Of a stretch of DNA of 64,000 nt, positions 44,845-52,267 are shown piece after piece. Position numbers and translations under genes: made by a program. The stretch spans positions 1-64,000 of the forward strand of contig CAOKWH010000007.1 in assembly GCA_948473085.1 (NCBI GenBank), given 5' to 3'. The DNA comes from an uncultured Clostridia bacterium. GTDB lineage: Bacteria; Bacillota; Clostridia; Oscillospirales; Ruminococcaceae. Every line of letters begins with the position of its first letter. Position 1 is the first letter of the stretch. The notes below the pieces were generated by a model that worked only from the letters and a program-made list of their open reading frames with translations, did no database searches and was not told where the DNA came from.

Positions 44845-44931
44845 ATGGTTACATATTCCGATCTGATACAGACCGGCATTTTAATTGTTGGCATTATTTC
44901 CCTGTTTATCCAGGCAAATAAAAAGAAGTAA
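44845..44931 (+). CDS. Type I toxin-like small membrane peptide (putative holin-like toxin)
   Basis: A 28-residue ORF too short for the track: MVTYSDLIQTGILIVGIISLFIQANKKK. It has a polar start, one hydrophobic helix and a KKK end, the layout of Firmicute 'putative holin-like toxin' peptides. AAAGGGGGGC precedes the ATG. A converging antisense RNA overlaps its last codons and its 3' UTR, an arrangement like TxpA/RatA of Bacillus. Membrane depolarisation is inferred from the family. Confidence 0.72.
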   Translation: MVTYSDLIQTGILIVGIISLFIQANKKK

Positions 44932-45006
44932 CCGCCCAAGTTTCCAGACTAGCGGTTACTTCAAGTAACTCAGGGGAACTAACCGTTTGTATCGGCAGCA
45001 CCTTCT
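44915..45006 (-). ncRNA. Type I antitoxin-like antisense RNA over the toxin 3' end
   Basis: Minus-strand RNA of about 90 nt. It starts about 7 nt past the -10 at 45013 and ends at the 11-bp hairpin GAAGTAACCGC / GCGGTTACTTC (44925-44962) with TTTTTATTT after it. It is complementary to the toxin's last codons and 3' UTR. Confidence 0.68.
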
Positions 45007-45012
45007 ATTTAT

Positions 45013-45041
45013 AGTATAGTAAAGTTTTGCGGGAATGTCAA
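45013..45041 (-). promoter_or_regulatory. Antitoxin RNA promoter
   Basis: Minus strand TTGACA (45036-45041), 17 bp, TATACT (45013-45018). It is stronger by consensus than the toxin promoter, as expected for an antitoxin RNA. Confidence 0.8.
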
Positions 45042-45075
45042 CCCGGTTTTGGCTGTTGTTTTTTGGAAGGAGAAA

Positions 45076-45112
45076 AGGCGGGAATCTCAGAGAAGGGGGT
45101 TCCCGCCCCTTT
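45076..45112. terminator. Terminator between the TA locus and the lipoprotein gene
   Basis: GGCGGGAA / TTCCCGCC with a 15-nt loop; T-rich on both strands (CCTTTTTATTT on plus, CCTTTTCTCC on minus). Confidence 0.7.
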
Positions 45113-46684
45113 TTATTTCATATAGTTGGCGTCGGTGCCGCCCCATTCCACAACAGTAAAACCCTCCCGGCTGAAGGGCTGCAGCTGCTGCGTGGGAATT
45201 TCCACCGGCTCGTTCAGCGAGCGGTAGACCATGTGCACCCGCAGCACGCTGTCCGGGGCGGGGGTGATAGTCAGCGGGGCCAGCTGCTCGTACTGTTCCC
45301 CGGCAAAGGTGATGAGGTTGTACTCGGCCCCCTGCATCCTGGGCACCCAGTAGGTGATAAAGTCGTTGTACTCCCGGGGGGTCAGGCCCAGGTAGGCCAG
45401 CTTTTCCCGGAGGAAGGCCTCGGTATCGCTGCCCTTTACCACAAAGCCGCTCTCAAAGTCCCACTGGATGCGCTTGTTCCCCTCCCAGAACAGGTAGTAA
45501 TGTTCGCTGCCGTCGGCCAGGTTTATTAGCCGGCCGTCCGGGTAGGCGGTTACCTGCCAGCCGCCGTTATAGGCGGGATAGGTGTAGGTAAAGCTGGGAT
45601 AATCCAGCGTGACAGTGCAGGTGGTTTCCTCCTGGGGATAGAGGTAGATGACCGGCTTGCCGGTGGGGGGATCGAGGTGCCCCTCTGCCATTGTGGCAAA
45701 GGACTGGTTATACCGGCCGGAGGGGTAGAGCAGGCCCTCGGCAGTGTCGTTGGTGGTGACGAGCACATTGCTTTCGTTGGTATAGATGTGGTAGACCAGC
45801 CCGTTGTTGAAGGTGACGGTGGCCATATCTGCATCTGGCAGGGAGGCCTGGCTGGTGAAAACGCCGGGGCCGGTGACAGGGAGCACCAGATCCTCCGCCA
45901 TATACCAGAGGATATCCGCCCCGGCATAGGTATGGGTGCTGCCCTCCCGGCTGGTAAAGGTCAGTTCGGTCATCCGGCTTTCCCGCATCATGGTCAGCCA
46001 GGCGGGGTACTGCCAGGGGGCGCGGCTTTCGCCCTCGGGGTTGGCCCAGTTGGCATTCTCCCGGGAGGGGGCAATGCGCTGCTGGATCAGGGCATAATCC
46101 GTCTCATCCAAAGTTAGCCGAACCGTATCGCCATAGCCCTGGCCGGGCAGCGAGCGGGTCAGCTCCACCCCTTTTTCGTAGAACCGCCCGGTGAGCTTGA
46201 CATCCTCCGGCGTGGAAATTTCAAAGAACAGGTCGGGCAGGATGGGCTGGCCCAGCTCCTCGGCTTCGGTGGCGGAATCCAGCAGCAGGTCCACCCGGTA
46301 GAGGGCCAGGTTGTCCGCCGGGGTGGCCGGGGTGCGGCTGAACAGGCCCAGGCCGCTCCAGCTGAGCTTTTGCACATCGTCATAGAGATAATAGCGGGTG
46401 GTGGTGCCGCAGCCGTCGGGCGGCATGAGCTTTTCCATTGCCAGATCCTGCTGCCACCAGGTGGCGGGTTGTGGGGATGGGGTATCGGTGGCGCTGCTCC
46501 CTTCGGGCCGGCTCTCTTGCCCGGCGGGTTCTTCCCGGCTGTCCTCCTCCCTGGCAGGGCTGCTTTCCTCCTGCTGGGAAGCGCTGGGCCGGGAGGGCTG
46601 ATCCGGGCTGGAGGATGGCTGTCCGGCCGGTGTGCAGCCCGCCAGCAACAGGGCCAGCAGGGCGGCTGTCCAAAGTTTTTTCAT
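45113..46684 (-). CDS. Large lipoprotein with acidic/Ser-Pro linker
   Basis: A 523-residue lipoprotein. The signal peptide ends in the lipobox LLLAGC (Cys about residue 17). A Ser/Glu/Pro-rich linker of about 55 residues follows, then two globular parts. The second starts at KPVIYLYPQEETTCTVTLDYP and contains WQVTAYPDGRLINL and WGGTD near the end, a pattern found in uncharacterised surface proteins. No catalytic motif is evident. It is preceded by a long structured leader with repeats and a strong minus-strand promoter. Confidence 0.8.
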   Translation of the reverse strand: MKKLWTAALLALLLAGCTPAGQPSSSPDQPSRPSASQQEESSPAREEDSREEPAGQESRPEGSSATDTPSPQPATWWQQDLAMEKLMPPDGCGTTTRYYLYDDVQKLSWSGLGLFSRTPATPADNLALYRVDLLLDSATEAEELGQPILPDLFFEISTPEDVKLTGRFYEKGVELTRSLPGQGYGDTVRLTLDETDYALIQQRIAPSRENANWANPEGESRAPWQYPAWLTMMRESRMTELTFTSREGSTHTYAGADILWYMAEDLVLPVTGPGVFTSQASLPDADMATVTFNNGLVYHIYTNESNVLVTTNDTAEGLLYPSGRYNQSFATMAEGHLDPPTGKPVIYLYPQEETTCTVTLDYPSFTYTYPAYNGGWQVTAYPDGRLINLADGSEHYYLFWEGNKRIQWDFESGFVVKGSDTEAFLREKLAYLGLTPREYNDFITYWVPRMQGAEYNLITFAGEQYEQLAPLTITPAPDSVLRVHMVYRSLNEPVEIPTQQLQPFSREGFTVVEWGGTDANYMK

Positions 46685-46730
46685 CGTAGGTTCCTCCTGT
46701 GAATCATTCGATTAAATTCTTATATAAAGA

Positions 46731-46961
46731 GAGGTGCGCAGCGCATAGGCTTCCCTAAACAGGGTGGCTGCCATTCCCAGGGTTTTTGGCCTGGGGAGTA
46801 AAACAGCCGGAAGCTATACTTCCCAACAATGCTCGCTAACAGCACGCGGATGAGCGGCTGCGACAAGGGTAGGCCGAACAGGTACAAAAAGGCATGCTAG
46901 CCATTTTAAAGAGAATACACAGCGCATAGGTATTCCCAAACAGGCGCCATTCTTTAAAAAT
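46731..46961 (-). other. Structured leader or small RNA with two related 45-50-nt repeats
   Basis: Read on the minus strand, two copies of GAATGGC...CCTGTTT-GGGAA-CCTATGCGCTG...CTCTTTA occur about 180 nt apart. The first contains GAATAC-CTATGCGCTGT-GTATTC, a stem with the conserved bases in its loop. Further stems are CCCAGG/CCTGGG and GGAAG/CTTCC. The region runs from a strong promoter to the lipoprotein gene. I cannot match it to a known riboswitch or to 6S RNA. Confidence 0.5.
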
Positions 46962-46990
46962 AGTATAGGATAAAGGGGCAGAAAAGTCAA
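46962..46990 (-). promoter_or_regulatory. Promoter of the structured leader/lipoprotein
   Basis: Minus strand TTGACT (46985-46990), 17 bp, TATACT (46962-46967). Confidence 0.75.
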
Positions 46991-47026
46991 ACCGCCTGTA
47001 CCTCCGGGGCACAGGCGGCTTTTTTT
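46991..47026. terminator. Terminator hairpin beside deoC
   Basis: CCGCCTGT / ACAGGCGG. The plus-strand side is followed by TTTTTTTATTT; the minus side, which deoC would use, has a weaker TTTGACTTTT. Confidence 0.65.
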
Positions 47027-47028
47027 AT

Positions 47029-47697
47029 TTAATATTCCCCTTGGCTTTCGCCGCCGCCGAGAATTTTAACAGCCGAGCTGGTGCCCAGGCGCTGGGCGCC
47101 CAGGGATAGGAACTGCTGCATATCCTCCCGGGTGCGGATGCCGCCGGCGGCCTTGATTTTCACGCCGGGGCCGACATGCCGGGCAAACAGCTCCACATCG
47201 GCAAAGGTGGCCCCGCCGGTGGAAAAGCCGGTGGAGGTTTTGATATACTCGGCGCCGCTCTGGGTGACAATGCGGCACATCTCCACCTTTTCCTCCTCTG
47301 TCAATAGACAGGTTTCGATAATCACCTTGAGGATATGCTCCCCGATGGCGGCCTTCACCCCCTGGATGTCCGCCAGCACATAGTCCAGGTCCCCGGCCTT
47401 CAGGCGGCCGATGTTGATAACCATATCAATCTCCCGGGCGCCGTTTTGGATGGCGTCGGCAGCTTCGGCGGCCTTAGCGGCGGTGGAACCGGCCCCCAAC
47501 GGAAAGCCCACCACGGCGCAGACAGCGCAGCGATCCCCCAACAGGCGGCGGGCCAGCGGCACATAGCCGCCATTGACACACACCGAGGCGGTGCCATGCT
47601 CCAGCGCCTGGGCGCAGAGCAGCTCAATATCCGCCGGGGTGGCGTCGGCCTTCAGGCAGGTGTGGTCCACATGGGCGTAGAGTTCACGGTCGGTCAT
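47029..47697 (-). CDS. deoC: Deoxyribose-phosphate aldolase
   Basis: A 222-residue class I aldolase that splits 2-deoxyribose-5-phosphate into glyceraldehyde-3-phosphate and acetaldehyde in deoxynucleoside catabolism. The Schiff-base lysine is in EYIKTSTGF (about residue 150); ASVCVNGGYV, REIDMVINIG and KIKAAGGIRT are the other conserved parts. It follows the DUF1622 gene by 14 nt on the same strand. No other deo genes are nearby. Confidence 0.95.
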   Translation of the reverse strand: MTDRELYAHVDHTCLKADATPADIELLCAQALEHGTASVCVNGGYVPLARRLLGDRCAVCAVVGFPLGAGSTAAKAAEAADAIQNGAREIDMVINIGRLKAGDLDYVLADIQGVKAAIGEHILKVIIETCLLTEEEKVEMCRIVTQSGAEYIKTSTGFSTGGATFADVELFARHVGPGVKIKAAGGIRTREDMQQFLSLGAQRLGTSSAVKILGGGESQGEY

Positions 47698-47711
47698 GGT
47701 TCAAACACTCC

Positions 47712-48029
47712 TTATTCATCATTTTTCATTTCAACATGGATCATAAACGAGAGCAGCGCCCGCAGCAGGATGATGGCGCCCAGCACCACCAGCTCGTTGA
47801 GGCTGGTTATCAGCACTGTTTTTAAAATCTCTGCCGCCATTTTAAATTCCAGCCCGGTGGCCAGGGCGTTGGCCAGCTCGTGCTTGACCGGGTAGCGTTT
47901 GATGTGGAGCAGATCCAGCAAATAGTAGACAAATGCCTTGAGGGTGCCGATGGTGACAATGAAGATGCCAATCAGCTCAATTACCGAGATGATATTGGGC
48001 AGCAGCAGTTCAATCAGATGGTGAAACAT
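47712..48029 (-). CDS. DUF1622 membrane protein
   Basis: A 105-residue protein with three hydrophobic stretches: the N-terminal helix (IISVIELIGIFIVTIGTLKAFVYYLL), a middle one around LANALATGLEFKMAAEILKTVLI, and the C-terminal VVLGAIILLRALLSFMI. This is the DUF1622 pattern; the function is unknown. It probably forms an operon with deoC. Confidence 0.82.
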   Translation of the reverse strand: MFHHLIELLLPNIISVIELIGIFIVTIGTLKAFVYYLLDLLHIKRYPVKHELANALATGLEFKMAAEILKTVLITSLNELVVLGAIILLRALLSFMIHVEMKNDE

Positions 48030-48202
48030 AGGATTACAAAACCTCTCTTTTTCTCCCGGACAGAAACCCCTCCGGGGTGGGGATGCAGCCGCTTTTTCCG
48101 GCCATTTTTTAAAGAAAAGGCGGCTTTTGGCCCTGTTTTATGCACCTTTCCGCCGCTTTTTTCATAAGATAGACCAAGAATGCAGAATAAGGAGGCAGAA
48201 GA

Positions 48203-49237
48203 ATGGACAAAAACAGAACCTCTGGGGCTTCGGGGGGCGCCGGCGGGCCATGGGAAAAGGCCATTGAACAGTACACACTGGAACTGATGGCCGTCTATCG
48301 CCGGCAGCGGCAGGGCGCCGCCGGGCAGGATACCCCCGCCCAGGCAGCAGAGGAGATGGCAAAAAGCTCGGCTATCCAGGCGGCCGTGCGGGCGGCAGTG
48401 GAGGCTGTGGAGGCAGAGGAAGCCCGCCGGGAACCGGCCCCGGGGCCTGTGGCAGCGTCAGCGCCCGCCCAGGAGGCGGAGAACCCCTGTTTCCAGTGCA
48501 GCCACCGCCCGGGGCTGTGGGAGGAACCGGCGCCGGAACCCGGGGCCACCGCCCCCTGCTTCCGGTGTGATGGCCGCCCCGCCGGCGAAGGGGATACCCC
48601 TGCCCAAAGGGGGAAAAGCCGGGCCGCCGCCCCTGCCCGGACACAGGAGGCCCGGCCGGTGATGGCCAGGCCGGAACCTGCCAGCCGGGAGGAGGTGAAC
48701 ACGGCCGGGGATGCCAGCGGCACCCCGGTGGACGCCATAGGCCAGCCGGAGGCGGACTATCTGGCCCGCTGTGCCGCCACCCTGCAGGGGCTGAAGGGGC
48801 CGGACAGTACCTATCATACCACATCTATGCCCAATAGCCAACCACAGGATGCACCCCAGGGCAGTATTAAAACCCAGGTGTTCACCGCCCGGCGCACCTA
48901 CCCGGTGCCGGGTGCCAAGGTGGATTTGTATCAGGCAGACGAAGGGGGCTTTGCACTGATAGACAGCCAGTACACCGACCAATCCGGCCAAACCCGGCCG
49001 GTGCGGGTGCCCGCCCTGGATAAAGAGCTGAGCGAGCACCCCGGCAACGGCCAGCCCTATGTCAGCTATCGCATTATTGTGAGCCACCCCAGCTTTGTGC
49101 AGGCCATTATGGACGGGGTATCGGTGTTCCAGGATGTGGTATCCATCCAGTCGGTGGATCTGGTGCCGCTGCCGGCTGAGCCGGTTCCCCACACAGGGTA
49201 TCAGGAATATGCCGCCCCAGGCAGGAACGGGCTGTGA
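48203..49237 (+). CDS. Low-complexity protein with Cys-pair motifs and C-terminal beta-domain, spore-cluster partner
   Basis: A 344-residue protein without signal peptide. The first 190 residues are Ala/Glu/Pro/Arg-rich and contain two near-copies of a Cys-pair motif, PCFQCSHRP and PCFRCDGRP. From about residue 230 a beta-domain (IKTQVFTARRTYPVPGAKVDLYQ ... YRIIVSHPSFVQAIMDGVSVFQDVVSIQ) resembles carboxypeptidase-regulatory-like folds. AAGGAGG precedes the ATG. It lies 12 nt before the SpoIID-like/PG-binding gene and is probably its partner. Function is unknown. Confidence 0.7.
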   Translation: MDKNRTSGASGGAGGPWEKAIEQYTLELMAVYRRQRQGAAGQDTPAQAAEEMAKSSAIQAAVRAAVEAVEAEEARREPAPGPVAASAPAQEAENPCFQCSHRPGLWEEPAPEPGATAPCFRCDGRPAGEGDTPAQRGKSRAAAPARTQEARPVMARPEPASREEVNTAGDASGTPVDAIGQPEADYLARCAATLQGLKGPDSTYHTTSMPNSQPQDAPQGSIKTQVFTARRTYPVPGAKVDLYQADEGGFALIDSQYTDQSGQTRPVRVPALDKELSEHPGNGQPYVSYRIIVSHPSFVQAIMDGVSVFQDVVSIQSVDLVPLPAEPVPHTGYQEYAAPGRNGL

Positions 49238-49249
49238 GGAGGGGAGAAG

Positions 49250-50650
49250 ATGAGCATTACAACAACCCAGCGCCCGCCCCAACCGCTGCTGCCGGTGGTG
49301 CCCGAAACGATTATTGTGCATCTGGGCAGGCCGGACCGGCCGGCGGAGAATGTGGAGGTGACCTTTGCCGACTACATCAAAAATGTGGCCTCCAGCGAAA
49401 TTTATCCCACCTGGCCGGAGGAGGCCATCAAGGCCAACATTTTGGCCCAAATTTCCTTTGCGCTTAACCGCATTTACACCGAGTGGTACCCCAGCCGGGG
49501 GTATGACTTTGATATTACCTCCTCCACCCAGTTCGACCAGGCGTTCGTAAACGGGCGGGATGTGTTTGGGAATATCAGCGACCTGGTAGACGAAATTTTT
49601 AACGACTATTTGGTGCGGGAAGGCCAGATCAACCCGCTGTTCGCCCAGTTTTGCAGCGGCACCACCGTCACCTGCGATGGCCTGTCCCAGTGGGGCAGTG
49701 TCACGCTGGCCAACCAGGGGTATGACGCGATGGGCATCCTGCGCTATTACTATGGCGACGGCATCCGCCTGGTGGAAAACGCGCCGGTGGGCGCGGTGGA
49801 AGGCTCCTTTTCCGGCATTCCGCTGGAACTGGGCAGCAGCAGCAACGATGTGTATACCATACAGATGGAACTCAACCGCATCCGGCAGAACTTCCCCGCC
49901 ATCCCGCGTATCCCGGAGGTGGACGGCATCTTCGGCCCGGAAACACAGGCGGCCGTGCAGGCGTTCCAGCGGGCCTTTAACATGCCGGTTACCGGCGTGG
50001 TGGATAAGGGGGTATGGTACCGCATCCGGCAGATTTACACCAGTGTCAAGCGCCTGGCTGACCTGCAGGGCGAAGGGATTAAGCTGAGCGAGGCCACGCC
50101 GCTCTATCCCACCACGCTGACAGTAGGGGACACCGGCATCAGCGTAACCACCGTGCAGTACTATCTCAATGTATTTGCCTACTTTAACCAGTATATCCCC
50201 ATGGTGCCCATTGACGGCATTTACAGCCAGCAGACAGCCGACGCCGTGGCCGCCTTCCAGCAGCAGTACGGCCTGGAAGTAACCGGCATTACCGACCGGG
50301 ACACCTGGCTGAAGATGCTGGAGGTGTACCGGGGCATCCTCTCGATGGTGCAGGGCAGCTATGAGGGCAGGATTGACCTGTATCCCGGCTTTGTCCTCTC
50401 CCAGGGGATGGAAGGCTCGGAGGTGTCGGCCCTGCAGCAGTATCTGGTGGCCATTGCCGGGCAGGACCCGGATATTGCCGCCACCGAGGTGACTGGCTAT
50501 TTTGGCCCCCTCACCGAACAGGCGGTCCTGGCCGTGCAGCAGAAATATGGCATACCTGAAAGCGGCAATGTGGGCGCCCTGACCTGGAATACCATTACCT
50601 ATCTGGTGCGCCGGCCCTACCGGAGTATAATGGAGAATAACGGCTTCTAA
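49250..50650 (+). CDS. SpoIID-like protein with peptidoglycan-binding repeats
   Basis: A 466-residue protein. The N-terminal 180 residues resemble SpoIID-type domains (YPTWPEEAIKANILAQISFALNRIYTEWYPSRGYDF). Three peptidoglycan-binding modules follow (PEVDGIFGPETQAAVQAFQ; PIDGIYSQQTADAVAAFQ; GYFGPLTEQAVLAVQ). There is no signal peptide, as for other mother-cell spore-coat or cortex proteins. I infer a role in spore cortex or coat assembly or lysis. It lies between its partner gene and the LysM-GH18 gene. Confidence 0.8.
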   Translation: MSITTTQRPPQPLLPVVPETIIVHLGRPDRPAENVEVTFADYIKNVASSEIYPTWPEEAIKANILAQISFALNRIYTEWYPSRGYDFDITSSTQFDQAFVNGRDVFGNISDLVDEIFNDYLVREGQINPLFAQFCSGTTVTCDGLSQWGSVTLANQGYDAMGILRYYYGDGIRLVENAPVGAVEGSFSGIPLELGSSSNDVYTIQMELNRIRQNFPAIPRIPEVDGIFGPETQAAVQAFQRAFNMPVTGVVDKGVWYRIRQIYTSVKRLADLQGEGIKLSEATPLYPTTLTVGDTGISVTTVQYYLNVFAYFNQYIPMVPIDGIYSQQTADAVAAFQQQYGLEVTGITDRDTWLKMLEVYRGILSMVQGSYEGRIDLYPGFVLSQGMEGSEVSALQQYLVAIAGQDPDIAATEVTGYFGPLTEQAVLAVQQKYGIPESGNVGALTWNTITYLVRRPYRSIMENNGF

Positions 50651-50716
50651 GCCGCCAAATATAGCGGGAAGTTGTCCGGGGCGCTGGAAGAAAAGCCGCT
50701 AAATGTGGCGGATTGG

Positions 50717-51196
50717 TTAGCCAATAACCGGGCTGCGGCGTTCGAATAAAACAGTATCATGCCAGCAGCCATCGGCGGCAATGGCAATGCGTTCCCGCAC
50801 GCCTACCTCCCGGAAGCCGCAGCTGCGGTGCAGCGCCCGGCTGGCTGTGTTTTCGGCAAACACCGAGGACATCAGCGTCCAGCAGCCCTGCTGTTCCGAA
50901 CAGGCAATCAGTTCCTGGAGCAGGGCCTTGCCCACCCCTTTGCCCCGGTGCCCGGCGGCAATATAGATGCTCACCTCCACAACGCCGCGGTACACCGGCC
51001 GGGCGCTGGTGGGGGAGAGGGCTGCCCAGCCGGCAATCTCCCCGGCTTCCTCCATCACCAGGCGGCAGGCGGGCAGGTGGGAGCTGTCCCACTGGGCATA
51101 CTCCGGGGCCTCCTGCTGGAAGGTGGCGATGCCCTCCAAATAAATGCGGCGGACCTGCGGCCAGTCCGCCGGTGTCATGGCGCGAATTTTCGACAT
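50717..51196 (-). CDS. GNAT-family N-acetyltransferase (phosphinothricin-type)
   Basis: A 159-residue GNAT protein: IRAMTPADWPQVRRIYLEGI at the start, acetyl-CoA motif IAAGHRGKGVGKALLQ and the SRALHRSCGFREVGV loop seen in phosphinothricin/methionine-sulfoximine acetyltransferase-like proteins. The substrate is not certain. It is a single minus-strand gene; AGGAG precedes the ATG. Confidence 0.88.
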   Translation of the reverse strand: MSKIRAMTPADWPQVRRIYLEGIATFQQEAPEYAQWDSSHLPACRLVMEEAGEIAGWAALSPTSARPVYRGVVEVSIYIAAGHRGKGVGKALLQELIACSEQQGCWTLMSSVFAENTASRALHRSCGFREVGVRERIAIAADGCWHDTVLFERRSPVIG

Positions 51197-51358
51197 GGCA
51201 ATATGCTCCTTTCGTTGGATGCTTTCTCCCGTTCCGACAGGATGGGGGTTCTGCTTCTCTCTATCTTACGCCATTTTTGGGCAAAAGTCCATCCCTATAT
51301 AAGCGGGCAGCGGCCCGGTTCCAGCGCAATATCAACAGTAGAAAAGGTGTGATTGATT

Positions 51359-52267
51359 TTGATTATCTATGTAGTAAAGAATGGGGATTCCCTCAGCCAG
51401 ATTGCCGAAACCTATGGGGTCAGCCAGCAGGAGCTGATTACGGCCAACCAGCTCAACTATCCCGACCGGCTGGTGGTGGGCCAGGCACTGGTTATCCCCA
51501 CCCAGGGGGAGGGCATCCACATTGTGGCCCGGGGGGAAACGCTGTTTTCCATTGCCGCCATGCATGGCCTGGACTTTGAGGAGCTGATGGCCGCCAACCC
51601 GGAGATTGTCAACCCCAACAGCATCTATATCGGCCAGCAGATTGTGATTCCCGGCGTGACGCCCGAGCTTTCGGACAGTATTGATGTAAACGGCTATGCC
51701 TATTCCACCATGAACCGGGAAACCCTCTCCCGCACCCTGCCCGACCTGACCTTTTTGAGCATTTTCAGCCATGACGCCCGGCCCAGCGGCCGCCTGGCCA
51801 CCACCAGCGACGGAGCCATGATTACCGCGGCCTATTCCGCCGGGGCAGGGCCGATTATGGTGGTTACCAACATCCGGGAAGGGGGCAACTTTGATAGCGG
51901 GCTGGCCAGCTGGCTGCTCACCGATATCGAAACCCGGGACCGGCTGATTGAGGATATTGTATCGGTGGCCACCGAGAAGGGCTACTACGGCGTGGATATC
52001 GACTTTGAGAATGTATACGGCGGCGACCGCGTGGCCTACAACGAATTTTTGCGCATCCTCTCCCAGCGGCTGCACGCCAACGGGCTGATCCTCACCACGG
52101 CCATTGCCCCCAAGACCTCCGCCAATATGACCGGAATCCTCTACGAGGGGCACGACTACAACGCCCACGGCCAGTATGCCGACCGGGTGACATTGATGAC
52201 TTATGAACAAGTCCGATTGACTGTATTAACCTCCCTTGGCGGGGCTCAGTCCTCAAACTTTAGGTAA
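51359..52267 (+). CDS. LysM-GH18 spore cortex hydrolase (YaaH/SleL-like), split by a prophage
   Basis: Two N-terminal LysM domains (YVVKNGDSLSQIAE; HIVARGETLFSIAA) are followed by a GH18 domain with the catalytic YYGVDIDFENV. In the family the domain continues as MTYEWG..., for about 420 residues in total. Here the host sequence stops at LMTYE and continues into unrelated VRLTVLTSLGGAQSSNFR until a stop, about 302 residues from the TTG at 51359. The break falls where a recombinase-encoding element begins, so this is the 5' part of an interrupted gene. The track's TTG at 51353 is too close to AAGGTG. Relatives degrade cortex fragments during germination. Confidence 0.85.
   Translation: MIIYVVKNGDSLSQIAETYGVSQQELITANQLNYPDRLVVGQALVIPTQGEGIHIVARGETLFSIAAMHGLDFEELMAANPEIVNPNSIYIGQQIVIPGVTPELSDSIDVNGYAYSTMNRETLSRTLPDLTFLSIFSHDARPSGRLATTSDGAMITAAYSAGAGPIMVVTNIREGGNFDSGLASWLLTDIETRDRLIEDIVSVATEKGYYGVDIDFENVYGGDRVAYNEFLRILSQRLHANGLILTTAIAPKTSANMTGILYEGHDYNAHGQYADRVTLMTYEQVRLTVLTSLGGAQSSNFR
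52195..52245. other. Left attachment junction (attL) of the element
   Basis: Host coding identity ends near 52212 (ATGACTTATGA), and non-homologous sequence leads directly into the 3' end of the serine recombinase gene at 52246. The exact crossover core cannot be fixed without the right junction. Confidence 0.65.

Larger units (their letters stand above)
44908..45056. repeat. Direct repeat copy 2: toxin 3' end plus antitoxin
   Basis: Partner of 44564-44710; differences are clustered in the hairpin loop and a few adjacent bases, while stem, promoter and flanks are preserved. Confidence 0.9.

Noticed and set aside
46731-46961. 6S RNA, SRP RNA, T-box or RNase P RNA
   Set aside because: Checked by eye for the diagnostic motifs (e.g. 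GGTGGNACC, GGAAGGAAGCAGC, GAGGAAAGTC) and found none; kept only as an unclassified structured region.
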